Positions 27,402-36,128 of a DNA stretch of 64,000 nt are shown here, piece by piece; position 1 is the stretch's first letter; the number at the start of each line of letters is the position of its first letter. This DNA is from Clostridiaceae bacterium. Its GTDB lineage: Bacteria > Bacillota > Clostridia > DSM-8532. Below the pieces are notes generated by a model that had not been told where the DNA came from, searched no databases, and saw only the letters and a program-made list of their open reading frames with translations. Made by a program: the position numbers and the translations under genes. The DNA lies in assembly GCA_012521705.1 (NCBI GenBank), contig JAAYLX010000057.1, positions 1 through 64,000 of the forward strand, given 5' to 3'.

Positions 27402-28100
27402 ATGAGAATCCTTATTGCTGACGATGAGGATGATATCAGAAATTTAATAAAGATTAGTCTTGAAGAAAACGGATATACAGTATTGACGGCGAAAAACGGC
27501 AAGGAAGCTTGGGATATATTTCAAACAGAAGAAGTCCATCTCGCAATCCTTGATGTGATGATGCCCGTAATGGACGGATTTAACGTCCTCCGGAAAATAC
27601 GGGAACAAAGCACACTCCCCGTCATATTCCTGACTGCAAGGGCGGATGACATGGACAAGGTTCTTGGCCTTGGATTGGGGGCGGACGACTATCTTGCAAA
27701 GCCCTTTTCTGTCGCTGAGCTGGTTGCCAGGGTAGGTGCACAGCTAAGAAGAAATAACGAGTATCTTTCCCGCAAGGGGAGAACAGAAAGCCTTACTTAC
27801 GGAAATTTGACCATAGACAAAGAAAAATGCTGCGCCTTTAAGGACGGCGAACCTATTGAACTTGGAGCAAAGGAATACAAGCTGCTTCTTCACTTTATCG
27901 AAAACCCGGAGAGAGTATTTACAAAAAGGCAGCTTTATCAGGCGGTTTGGGGCGAAGATTATTATTTTGACGACAATACGGTGATGGTGCACATCAGCCG
28001 CATCAGAAACCGGATAGAGGACGATCCGCAAAATCCTGAGTATCTGAAAACCATTCGAGGTATTGGATACAAGCTCCATTATACCGGAGATAAGCAATGA
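27402..28100 (+). CDS. OmpR/PhoB-family response regulator
   Basis: 232 residues. Receiver domain with the acidic pocket IADDEDD, the phospho-acceptor Asp in AILDVMMP (about residue 52), the switch Thr in FLTARAD and Lys in LAKPFS; then an OmpR winged helix (ELGAKEYKLLLHF to TIRGIGYKL). It would bind DNA upon phosphorylation by the kinase encoded next, whose ATG overlaps its stop (ATGA). The sequence is close to VanR/DrrA-like regulators of clostridia. GGGAGG lies upstream of the ATG. Confidence 0.88.
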   Translation: MRILIADDEDDIRNLIKISLEENGYTVLTAKNGKEAWDIFQTEEVHLAILDVMMPVMDGFNVLRKIREQSTLPVIFLTARADDMDKVLGLGLGADDYLAKPFSVAELVARVGAQLRRNNEYLSRKGRTESLTYGNLTIDKEKCCAFKDGEPIELGAKEYKLLLHFIENPERVFTKRQLYQAVWGEDYYFDDNTVMVHISRIRNRIEDDPQNPEYLKTIRGIGYKLHYTGDKQ

Positions 28101-29497
28101 AGAGTAAACTTTCCAATCAATTTCTCAGAAGTTTTCTGGTGATATTTCTTCTGACCATACTGGATACGGTACTTGCTTTTGTGCTCTTGTCTTATGCAAG
28201 CAGCCTGATTTCAGATTCACTGGCAAAAAACCAGTATCCCGCAAGTGCAATTATCAAAGAGGATTACAGTCAGATAGACGCCTCTTCAGTCATAGAACGC
28301 GGTGGGGGTGTACAGGTTGTGGACAGGGAATACCGCGTCGTATTTTCGGGGGGCATTGATACCATCGGTAAGAATGAACTTACTGCACAGGAATTTACAA
28401 GATTCCTGACCGAGAGCAGGAGCAAACCGTATCATTACGATATTATCTATCAACCGGAAGGCGAGTTTTGGCTGATTGTCACTTTTCCCACTTCTTTACG
28501 GCTGGATTTTTCACTGGTGCATAACAAAGAAGCAGCCACGGGTGATTTTATTCGGTCCGGTTTGGTTCTGACTTTTGTCGTACTGGTCTTTGTTCTTATA
28601 CTCGCGCTTTTTACCTATATCTATTCAAAGATTACGGCAGCAGGCATAACTGTACCTCTTAAAAAGCTCCGTGACGGAACAAGGCTGTTACGGGAGGGCG
28701 ACTATTCTGCAAGAGTGGATTTGCGCCTTAAAAATGAGTTTGCTGAACTTCAGGATACTTTTAACGATATGGCTGCCCGTATAGAGCAGGAAATCTCCCT
28801 TCGCAAAAAATCGGAGGAGGACAGGCGGCGCTTAATTCTGGACATCTCCCATGACCTGAAAAATCCTATGTCCAGTATACAAGGTTATGTGGAACTGATA
28901 ATGAATAAGGAAGATATGACCGCACAGAAACGTAATGAATATCTGGAGATTATTCTTAGTAACAGCATCAGGGCTAACAAACTCCTTACCGAATTGTTTG
29001 AACTTTCCCAGATGGACAGTCCGGAGTTTTCCCTTAAGCTTGAAAGAACAGATATCTGCGAATATATCCGGCAAATTTGCGCTGAGCTCGTACCTGTGCT
29101 TGAGAGTCAGGGATTCGAATATCAATTTGATATTAGCGAAGAAAGCGTTTTTGTGATGCTTGATGCTGACCGGTTTGGCCGGATTATCCAAAACCTTGCA
29201 AATAACGCGGTCAGATACAATCCGACAGGAACACTGATTTCGGTAAGGCTTACTGTACAGAATAATCAGGTGATTATAGATTTCAGGGACAATGGAATTG
29301 GGATACCATCCCACCTTAAAGAAAATATTTTCAATCCTTTTGTCCGGGTGGATGATTCCCGCAATTCAAAGTCAGGCGGCAGCGGGTTGGGACTGTCCAT
29401 TGCAAAAAAAATAGCTCTGGCCCATGCTGGAGATTTAACGCTGTGCCACGGTGAGAATGCGGGCAGCACCTTCCGGATAACTGTTCCCGCAATTTAA
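28097..29497 (+). CDS. Sensor histidine kinase
   Basis: 466 residues: membrane helix (about 13-35), extracellular sensor (about 36-150), second helix (about 155-178), HAMP, HisKA with the phosphorylated His in DISHDLKNPMSS, and HATPase with N box NLANNAVRYN, G1 DNGIGIP and G2 SGLGLSIAKK. Partner of the 27402 regulator, overlapping it by 4 bases. The sensed signal is unknown. A long-stem terminator follows. Confidence 0.88.
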   Translation: MKSKLSNQFLRSFLVIFLLTILDTVLAFVLLSYASSLISDSLAKNQYPASAIIKEDYSQIDASSVIERGGGVQVVDREYRVVFSGGIDTIGKNELTAQEFTRFLTESRSKPYHYDIIYQPEGEFWLIVTFPTSLRLDFSLVHNKEAATGDFIRSGLVLTFVVLVFVLILALFTYIYSKITAAGITVPLKKLRDGTRLLREGDYSARVDLRLKNEFAELQDTFNDMAARIEQEISLRKKSEEDRRRLILDISHDLKNPMSSIQGYVELIMNKEDMTAQKRNEYLEIILSNSIRANKLLTELFELSQMDSPEFSLKLERTDICEYIRQICAELVPVLESQGFEYQFDISEESVFVMLDADRFGRIIQNLANNAVRYNPTGTLISVRLTVQNNQVIIDFRDNGIGIPSHLKENIFNPFVRVDDSRNSKSGGSGLGLSIAKKIALAHAGDLTLCHGENAGSTFRITVPAI

Positions 29498-29517
29498 GGA
29501 AAATTTAAGGTTTATAT

Positions 29518-29580
29518 CAGCTGTATGACAGGTTCGGTTGCTAAGATAGTATTGAACCTGAATACAGCTGTTTTTTTTTT
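29518..29580 (+). terminator. Terminator of the two-component operon
   Basis: Nested stems CAGCTGTAT/ATACAGCTG (29518-29570) and AGGTTC/GAACCT, followed by ten T. Confidence 0.88.
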
Positions 29581-29591
29581 GAAGGGATATT

Positions 29592-29660
29592 ATGACACAT
29601 GAACTCATCAAAAAACGCATTCAGGTTGGATATGCCGAGGTGATGAGTAATGAAAAATGA
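29592..29660 (+). CDS. Possible 22-residue leader peptide before the methyltransferase
   Basis: ATG at 29592 with AAGGGAT a few bases upstream opens 22 codons ending in TGA at 29658-29660, overlapping the start of the methyltransferase at 29650. The ATG of the next gene lies in the last codons, an arrangement typical of translational coupling. It could also be the remnant of a longer gene. No homology recognised. Confidence 0.35.
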   Translation: MTHELIKKRIQVGYAEVMSNEK

Positions 29661-30201
29661 ACCGACCTTTTTAGAGATTTTACTCACAAAAATTGCGTTT
29701 TATTTTTACGGAAAGTCTGTGTACAAAAGCTTTGCCGACCGTCTGCCCCTTAACGGAGGGGAACGGGTACTTGATTTCGGATGCGGTATGGGAACAGTAG
29801 CGTACTATGCCGCGAAAAAACTTACACATGGACATCTGACCTGTATGGATATTTCCGGGCGCTGGTTAAATGCCTGCCGAAGTACTTTGCGGGATTATGA
29901 AAACATCAGTTATATCTTATGTGAATCCCCGGACCTTGAAGACGAATGCTTTGATATAGTGTACTGCCACTTTGTATTACACGATATCTCGAAAAGTGAA
30001 TTGGAAAAAACTGTTCCAGCCCTTATAAACTCGCTTCGGACCGGAGGTGTATTCGCTTTTCGTGAGCCACTGAATGAAGCTGACAAATTGAAGGTTATCA
30101 AAGATCTGACAGAAAAAAACAGGCTGATTCTTAAGGAAAGCCGCGTAACCGATATTCCGCTGATGGGAAATGCCCTTGAAAGTCTGTATGTTAAACAATA
30201 A
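29650..30201 (+). CDS. SAM-dependent methyltransferase, class I
   Basis: 183 residues with motif I VLDFGCGMGTVA, an acidic strand-2 end (CMDISGRWL) and the post-II/IV region FDIVYCHFVLHD, all standard for a class I Rossmann methyltransferase. Substrate unknown; small size fits a small-molecule methyltransferase. Start overlaps the short 29592 frame; the hydrolase gene begins 13 bases after its stop, so the two are probably one operon. Confidence 0.75.
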   Translation: MKNEPTFLEILLTKIAFYFYGKSVYKSFADRLPLNGGERVLDFGCGMGTVAYYAAKKLTHGHLTCMDISGRWLNACRSTLRDYENISYILCESPDLEDECFDIVYCHFVLHDISKSELEKTVPALINSLRTGGVFAFREPLNEADKLKVIKDLTEKNRLILKESRVTDIPLMGNALESLYVKQ

Positions 30202-30214
30202 AGGAGGTTTCTTT

Positions 30215-31420
30215 ATGACACAGATAATAGTTTTTATGGTTTTGACTGTTATATTGGTTGTTACCCTCGCATTTGTTATTCTTAAATCAGCTTATTACGC
30301 TATTGCTTTTATAATCGGAAAGACAAATCCTGCTTCTTTTTCCCGACTGAAGAAAACTGCGATACTCTTCGCAGTAATTATGATATTGAATGTTGGGTTG
30401 ATAACTGTTTCCCAGCTTACAGCATCAACACCTCCTATTGTCGATGAAAATGGAAACACTCCCAAAAACAGCATTGCAGAGCTAAGAAAAATTGAACTGA
30501 ATGGCAGGAAACAGTGGATCAGTATAAGAGGCTGGGACAAAAATGCTCCGGTACTTCTCTTTCTGGCAGGAGGCCCGGGTGGAACTCAGATGGCTGCGGT
30601 AAGGCATGAACTTTCTGAATTGGAAAAGCATTTTGTGGTCGTCAACTGGGACCAGCCCGGCTCCGGAAAGTCATACTACGCAGAAAAAATAAAGTTCATT
30701 ACTCCACAAACCTATATCCAGGATGGCCATGCCCTGACAGAATATTTAAAGGAGCGTTTTTCTAAAGATAAGATTTACCTTGTAGGGGAATCCTGGGGAA
30801 GCGCTCTGGGGATATTTCTTGCAGATAAGTATCCCGAGTCCTATCACGCATTTATTGGCACAGGGCAAATGGTTGACTTTGTTGAAACAGAACGGATTGA
30901 TTATGCAAAGGCTATGGAAATAGCACAATCCAAAGGAGATACGGCACTTATAGAACGCCTTAAAGCAAATGGCGAACCACCATATTACGGAAACGATGTA
31001 ACATGGAAAAGTGCGGCTTACCTTAACTATCTGAGCGCATATATGACAAGCAATCCCAGTATTCACAATCCCGGCTACAACACATTTCGGGACATTGCAT
31101 CCTCAGAATACGGGCTCCTTGATAAAATCAATTTTTTCCGTGGAATTATCAACACATACAATCAGGTGTATCAAAAACTATACACCATTGATTTGAGGAC
31201 TGATTATACCGAACTTGATGTTCCTGTATATTTCTTACTTGGACGGCATGATGTCAATGCACCTACCTCTCTGGCAGAGGAATATATGCAGGTTCTGAAT
31301 GCACCTGATAAAAAAATAGTTTGGTTTGAACATTCAGGCCACAACCCATGGATTAACGAACCTGCCAGGTTTGCAGAGGAGGTATTGGCATGTTTTTCGG
31401 AAAACAACACGCAAGAATAA
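30215..31420 (+). CDS. Membrane-anchored alpha/beta hydrolase, proline iminopeptidase-like
   Basis: 401 residues. Two N-terminal membrane helices (about 5-30 and 45-65) precede an alpha/beta-hydrolase domain with oxyanion-hole GGPGGTQM, nucleophile elbow GESWGSA, acid in GRHDVNAP and His in HSGHNPW. These fit the S33 family (prolyl aminopeptidases and relatives). The substrate is not predictable. The ATG at 30215 has AAAGGAGG upstream; the frame extends 15 codons earlier without support. Follows the methyltransferase closely. Confidence 0.75.
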   Translation: MTQIIVFMVLTVILVVTLAFVILKSAYYAIAFIIGKTNPASFSRLKKTAILFAVIMILNVGLITVSQLTASTPPIVDENGNTPKNSIAELRKIELNGRKQWISIRGWDKNAPVLLFLAGGPGGTQMAAVRHELSELEKHFVVVNWDQPGSGKSYYAEKIKFITPQTYIQDGHALTEYLKERFSKDKIYLVGESWGSALGIFLADKYPESYHAFIGTGQMVDFVETERIDYAKAMEIAQSKGDTALIERLKANGEPPYYGNDVTWKSAAYLNYLSAYMTSNPSIHNPGYNTFRDIASSEYGLLDKINFFRGIINTYNQVYQKLYTIDLRTDYTELDVPVYFLLGRHDVNAPTSLAEEYMQVLNAPDKKIVWFEHSGHNPWINEPARFAEEVLACFSENNTQE

Positions 31421-31422
31421 GG

Positions 31423-31821
31423 ATGAGATGTAATATGCATCCGATCGTTTTTCTGCCGCTTTTTATTGCCATTCTAATAGCCATCCAGGCGTACTCCGCT
31501 CCGAAGGACAGCATCATAATTCTTGAGAATCCGAATGGTACAGGTTTCACCATGGACTTCAAAGAATGGAGCTCAAAAAACAAATGTGAATTATACCTTA
31601 AAAAAGGAGATACACTGCAAATTGTAGCTGTCAGTGAAAGTGGGGAATATACGCTTTTAATCCTCGGGGAAAACGGAAGTGAACCTTATGCAGGAAATAT
31701 CAATAGGTCAATGGTATTCACTGTAACAGTGTCTGAAACGGATAAATATGAAATACGAATAACCGGTAAGAATGCAACCGGAAAAGTCACAGTCAGTAAT
31801 TTGAAAAAGATTGACAGGTAA
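31423..31821 (+). CDS. Small exported protein, unknown
   Basis: About 132 residues (128 from the ATG at 31435). A signal-peptide-like stretch HPIVFLPLFIAILIAI is followed by a beta-rich domain (YTLLILGENG, YEIRITGKNATGKVTVSNL) that looks like a small immunoglobulin- or PPC-like fold. It begins two bases after the hydrolase stop and shares its ribosome region, so it is probably co-expressed. No family named. Confidence 0.55.
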   Translation: MRCNMHPIVFLPLFIAILIAIQAYSAPKDSIIILENPNGTGFTMDFKEWSSKNKCELYLKKGDTLQIVAVSESGEYTLLILGENGSEPYAGNINRSMVFTVTVSETDKYEIRITGKNATGKVTVSNLKKIDR

Positions 31822-32028
31822 AACGTTGCAATACTTACTTATTTTACTCTCGCTCCCTGCGGAATTATGCAATTCAGGACGAAATCTCCTACATTTCAGG
31901 CAAAAGCAAACTTTTTTCGGTTATTTTAAGGCATAATTCTTTCAGATATACAAGAAAATAAGCCGGATTTAATACAGCTTTATCCGGCTCGTAGAATCGA
32001 AAGATATTGGGGAGCGGAGGGTAAATAG

Positions 32029-33288
32029 ATGAAAAAGAAAATGATCCTTTCAAGGATTCTGTCTGTGTTGCTGGCATTTGTACTGCTTATGGGCAATGTC
32101 CCAATGGCACAAATGCCAGTTTTTGCTGTGGAGGGAACCGAAAACGACGGGCTGCTGTCAGGAATAGGTAAGATTATTTCCTTTGAGGAATTGTCTCCCG
32201 ATATTATGGTTCAGAATGTGCCGACAGGCACTCAGGAATCAGAATTGAATCTTCCGGACATTCTGGTGGCGAAAGTAAGTTTTCCGGCAGAAGGAATTTC
32301 CACTGAAGGAACTTCCCCGGAGGAAACTTCCGTAGTTACGGATTCTGCAATTTCCCTGAATATTCAGGATGAACAGAACCAGATTATTGGCGGACAGATT
32401 GACACCGAAGAAGAAAAGACGGTATCAGAGCCTGTTACTATGAATATTCCTGTTCCTGTGACCTGGACATCCTCTCCCGCATATGACGGTGATGCCGCAG
32501 GTATATATATTTTCACTCCTTCGATTGAGGGCTTTACTGTTAGTGCAGAACTCCCGGTGATAACAGTTACAGTGGATGAAGCAATTAATACTAAGGCTGT
32601 TGAAGGAGAAATCACTGAGTTCAGGGAACTCCGCGAAGATATCCGCTGGCAGAATACCATGACTCCCGAATTACCGGAGACAGTTGAAGGTACCGTTGAT
32701 GGCACAACAACCCAAATCCCGGTAACATGGGAAGCGGATCATCGCTATGACGCTGATAACCCTCAACGGGGACTGTATGTATTTACAGCAGTTTTAGGTG
32801 ATGACTATGAAGCCGCATACGGTACAGAGCTTCCTCGTATAACTGTATATATTCCGCAAAATGCAGGCATGATGATGCGAATGGCAGGAAGCGGCACCGA
32901 TGGTAGCCCGCTGGAGATCTACACTGCCGCACAGCTTGCCGAGATTGCGACACTGGTCAATTCCAAGCCGAGCGGTCTGGAGCGGTTTTTATTTAATAAT
33001 TCAGGTACACAAGTCCATCTTAAGCTAATGAATGATATCGATTTATCGGACTATCAAAGCGGTGAAGGCTGGGTTTCTATAGGTAATTGGAATAACCCAT
33101 TTAAGAGCATATTTGACGGCAACAATAAAGTCATAATAGGCCTAAAGATCAACCGCAGTGGTAATGGATATTATGGATTGTTTGGCTATATAAATGGTGG
33201 AACTGTAAGGAATCTTGGAGTGATAAATGTTAATATTCAAGGTGGCGCATATGCAGGAGGAGTGGCCGGATATTTACTTGTTTTGTAG
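32029..33288 (+). CDS. SLH surface protein N-terminal part: signal peptide, Ig-like and GLUG regions (frame-broken)
   Basis: 419 residues as read. Signal peptide (ILSRILSVLLAFVLLM to VFAVEG), two related beta domains containing PVTWTSSPAYDGD and PVTWEADHRYD, then the first GLUG-type beta-solenoid repeats (NLGVINVNIQGGAYAGGVAGY). At about 33285 the frame stops, while the GLUG array continues in another frame at 33294. GGAG-containing ribosome site upstream of the ATG. Intact, this would be a ~1340-residue wall-anchored protein. Confidence 0.75.
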   Translation: MKKKMILSRILSVLLAFVLLMGNVPMAQMPVFAVEGTENDGLLSGIGKIISFEELSPDIMVQNVPTGTQESELNLPDILVAKVSFPAEGISTEGTSPEETSVVTDSAISLNIQDEQNQIIGGQIDTEEEKTVSEPVTMNIPVPVTWTSSPAYDGDAAGIYIFTPSIEGFTVSAELPVITVTVDEAINTKAVEGEITEFRELREDIRWQNTMTPELPETVEGTVDGTTTQIPVTWEADHRYDADNPQRGLYVFTAVLGDDYEAAYGTELPRITVYIPQNAGMMMRMAGSGTDGSPLEIYTAAQLAEIATLVNSKPSGLERFLFNNSGTQVHLKLMNDIDLSDYQSGEGWVSIGNWNNPFKSIFDGNNKVIIGLKINRSGNGYYGLFGYINGGTVRNLGVINVNIQGGAYAGGVAGYLLVL

Positions 33289-33293
33289 GCGGC

Positions 33294-36044
33294 GTGGTCG
33301 GAAGTTCTTTTGGTACAGTTAGAAACTGCTACAGCACCTGTAGTATAAGCGCTACTTCTTCTGACTCGTGCTATGTTGGCGGTGTGGCTGGAAGTTCAAA
33401 TGGAAGCATTGATAATTGTTACAGTACCAGCAGTGTAAGCGGAACTGCTTCTAATACGTGCTATGTTGGCGGTGTGGTAGGAAGTTCTAATGGGAACATT
33501 GTTAATTGCTACAGTATCGGCAGTGTAAGTGGCTCCGGTGGTAATTGTAATGTGGGCGGTGTGGTTGGAACTGCTAATAGTTCTTCTGTTATGAATTGCG
33601 CAGCACTTAACTCTTCGATTAGTGGTGGTGCGAGTAATGTGGGCCGTGTTGTGGGGAGTTCCTCTGGCACGTTATCAAGTAACTATGCATTTTCGGGTAT
33701 TCCGGGATCATGGAATGATAAGGTTCACGATAGAAAGAACGGTGCGGACAAGACAGCGGAAAGCCTGGTTCAAAGCGCTTTCTGGAAATCAACAACTAAC
33801 TGGAACAATAGTCCGTGGGACGAAGATATATGGAATATCGAAAATTACAAACTGCCCACACTCAAAGGCCTGAGCGGGCAAGACGGCGCTATTCCTGTCC
33901 ATATCAACGCTAAAGAATTCGCGGGTATGGGTACAAGTGGGGACCCCTATCTTATAAAAACAGCCGCAGACCTTGCAAATTTGGCTCAACTGGTGAATAC
34001 GTACAGAACGCCTTATAATGAAAGTAGTGTACATTTCAAACTGGAAAATAACATCGATCTTTCAGATTATCAAACCGGTGAGGGATGGACCCCCATAGGA
34101 ACAGGTTCATCACCATTCAGGGGCACATTTGACGGCAATAATAAAGTAATATCAGGCCTTAAAATAAATCGCCCCGATAATGAAAAACAAGGACTGTTTG
34201 GCAATATATATGGTGGAACGGTAAAAAATCTTGGTGTGACCAATATCGATATAACCGGCAAGGCTTATGTCGGAGGAGTGGCAGCATACATCAATAATAA
34301 TGGCAATGTGGAATACTGCTATACCACCGGAGATGTTACAGCAACAGGAACAGATAGTATCTATTGCGGAGGCGTGGCAGGATATGTCAGTCTAGGAACG
34401 ATACAAAATTGCTACAGCGCATGTGATATAAGCACCAGTAATAATAGGACCGGTGGTATAGTGGGTTATATAAATAATGGTACCGTTAAAAACTGTTACA
34501 GCACCGGTGATATAAGAAGTGGAGGAAGTTATCTCGGGGGTGTAGCAGGTTATTTATCTGGCAGCACAGTAGAAAATTGCTACACCACGGGAATTATAAG
34601 CAGTACAACAGGTGCTGCTGTCGGCGGTATAGCGGGGTATGTATATTCCAGCAGTACAATAATAAATTGTGTAGCGCTAAATTCATCTGTCAGTGGATCC
34701 TTTGGTTCAGGTGATTATGTTGGACGTATAGCAGGGTTAGCCAACAATGGCTGTACACTCTCAGATAACTATGCTTACTCGGGAATGACGGTAAAGGGTG
34801 ATGGGAAGGATAAAGCTATTATCAGCGATGCCGGTGGCGCTGACGGCGAATTGACCCAGACTGTCGCGGAAGGCAGTGCGGCAACAGCGCCTGTTCTTTC
34901 CCGCAGCGGCTATACTTTTGACAGATGGGACAAATCCTTTGATAATATGACATCTGATATGACAGTTACCGCAATATGGCGAGAGAACACAGGCGGCTCC
35001 GGCGGAGGAGGTTCTTCAGGCGGCAGTTCAGGAGGCTCATCTTCCGGCGGCGGTACTGCTCCTACACCGGTGACGCAAATCAACAATGGAAGCACTACTA
35101 CCGGCACAAACATTCAGAGACTTGTTTCAGAGAATAAAACGCTGACTGTGGTCGATGACGAAAAAGGCGCTCAGCTTGTGTTTGATACCGATGCCCTTGA
35201 GGGAATCAGCAGCCAGGCGACAGAAAACATTCAAGTGGAAATTAATGATGTTTCCGAAGAACATAAGGAGAATCTTCCCGGTAAAATGGTATTCTCCCTG
35301 ACGGTGAGTTCCAATGGCAGGACAATATCGAACTTTGGCGGAAAGGTAAAAGTTTCTCTTCCTTATGAGTTAAAGGAAGGAGAGCGGCCTGAAGACGTTA
35401 CCGTATGGCACATTGCAGAGGAGGGTACAATGACTGAAATCGCCTGTATATATGACCCTGTCACACAGCTGGCTACCTTTGAAGTCACCCACTTTTCCTT
35501 CTATGTAGTGGGAGTTGCCGGTTCAAAACAGGAACCGGGGACAGAGCCCTGGAGCAATCCTTTCAAAGATGTAAAAGAGAGCGACTGGTACTATGAAGCA
35601 GTGAAATTTGTAAAGCAGAAGGGGCTGTTTGCGGGAACCGGAGCGGACACCTTCTCATCGACAATGTCCATGACCAGGGCTATGTTCTGGACAGTACTGA
35701 GCCGGCTGGACGGACAGAAATTCACAGGAAAGAATGAATTTGAAGCTGCGCGTATATGGGCAATGGAGGCAGGGCTGACCGATGGAGCAACCCCCGACAA
35801 CACCATTACACGTGAGCAGATGATATCGATACTGTGGAGATATGCGGGCTCACCCAAGGTCAGCAGAGACATCAGCAGATTCACCGACGCAGGAAACGTA
35901 GCAGTATATGCTGTTGATGCCATGGCATGGGCAGTGGAGAACGGAATAATAGTTGGCTCAAACGGCGCTCTGATACCAAAGGAGAACGCCAACAGGGCAC
36001 AAACTGCGGCAATTCTGCAGAGGTTTGTGGAAAAAGCAAAATAA
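33294..36044 (+). CDS. SLH surface protein C-terminal part: GLUG repeats, InlB repeat, three SLH domains
   Basis: 916 codons with no real start (GTG at 33294 without ribosome site), so the continuation of 32029-33288. Order: GLUG solenoid repeats with recurring YVGGVAGSSNGSI-NCYSTS units (to about residue 500), one InlB-type repeat (GYTFDRWDKSF), a Gly/Ser linker, a beta domain homologous to the one at 26300-26640, then three SLH domains (FKDVKESDWYYEAV, then a degenerate second, then FTDAGNVAVYAVDAM). SLH domains attach it to the cell wall; the GLUG part may be adhesive. Terminator follows. Confidence 0.78.
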   Translation: MVGSSFGTVRNCYSTCSISATSSDSCYVGGVAGSSNGSIDNCYSTSSVSGTASNTCYVGGVVGSSNGNIVNCYSIGSVSGSGGNCNVGGVVGTANSSSVMNCAALNSSISGGASNVGRVVGSSSGTLSSNYAFSGIPGSWNDKVHDRKNGADKTAESLVQSAFWKSTTNWNNSPWDEDIWNIENYKLPTLKGLSGQDGAIPVHINAKEFAGMGTSGDPYLIKTAADLANLAQLVNTYRTPYNESSVHFKLENNIDLSDYQTGEGWTPIGTGSSPFRGTFDGNNKVISGLKINRPDNEKQGLFGNIYGGTVKNLGVTNIDITGKAYVGGVAAYINNNGNVEYCYTTGDVTATGTDSIYCGGVAGYVSLGTIQNCYSACDISTSNNRTGGIVGYINNGTVKNCYSTGDIRSGGSYLGGVAGYLSGSTVENCYTTGIISSTTGAAVGGIAGYVYSSSTIINCVALNSSVSGSFGSGDYVGRIAGLANNGCTLSDNYAYSGMTVKGDGKDKAIISDAGGADGELTQTVAEGSAATAPVLSRSGYTFDRWDKSFDNMTSDMTVTAIWRENTGGSGGGGSSGGSSGGSSSGGGTAPTPVTQINNGSTTTGTNIQRLVSENKTLTVVDDEKGAQLVFDTDALEGISSQATENIQVEINDVSEEHKENLPGKMVFSLTVSSNGRTISNFGGKVKVSLPYELKEGERPEDVTVWHIAEEGTMTEIACIYDPVTQLATFEVTHFSFYVVGVAGSKQEPGTEPWSNPFKDVKESDWYYEAVKFVKQKGLFAGTGADTFSSTMSMTRAMFWTVLSRLDGQKFTGKNEFEAARIWAMEAGLTDGATPDNTITREQMISILWRYAGSPKVSRDISRFTDAGNVAVYAVDAMAWAVENGIIVGSNGALIPKENANRAQTAAILQRFVEKAK

Positions 36045-36077
36045 CAAAAAGAGTGGAACATAAAGCATGATAAAAAG

Positions 36078-36115
36078 GAGAGCGCCTCTAAAAGCGGGGC
36101 ACTCTCGTTTTTTTT
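36078..36115 (+). terminator. Terminator of the GLUG-SLH gene
   Basis: GAGAGCGCC/GGCACTCTC stem with one mismatch (36078-36106) followed by GTTTTTTTT. Confidence 0.8.
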
Positions 36116-36128
36116 AAAATTATCTTTA

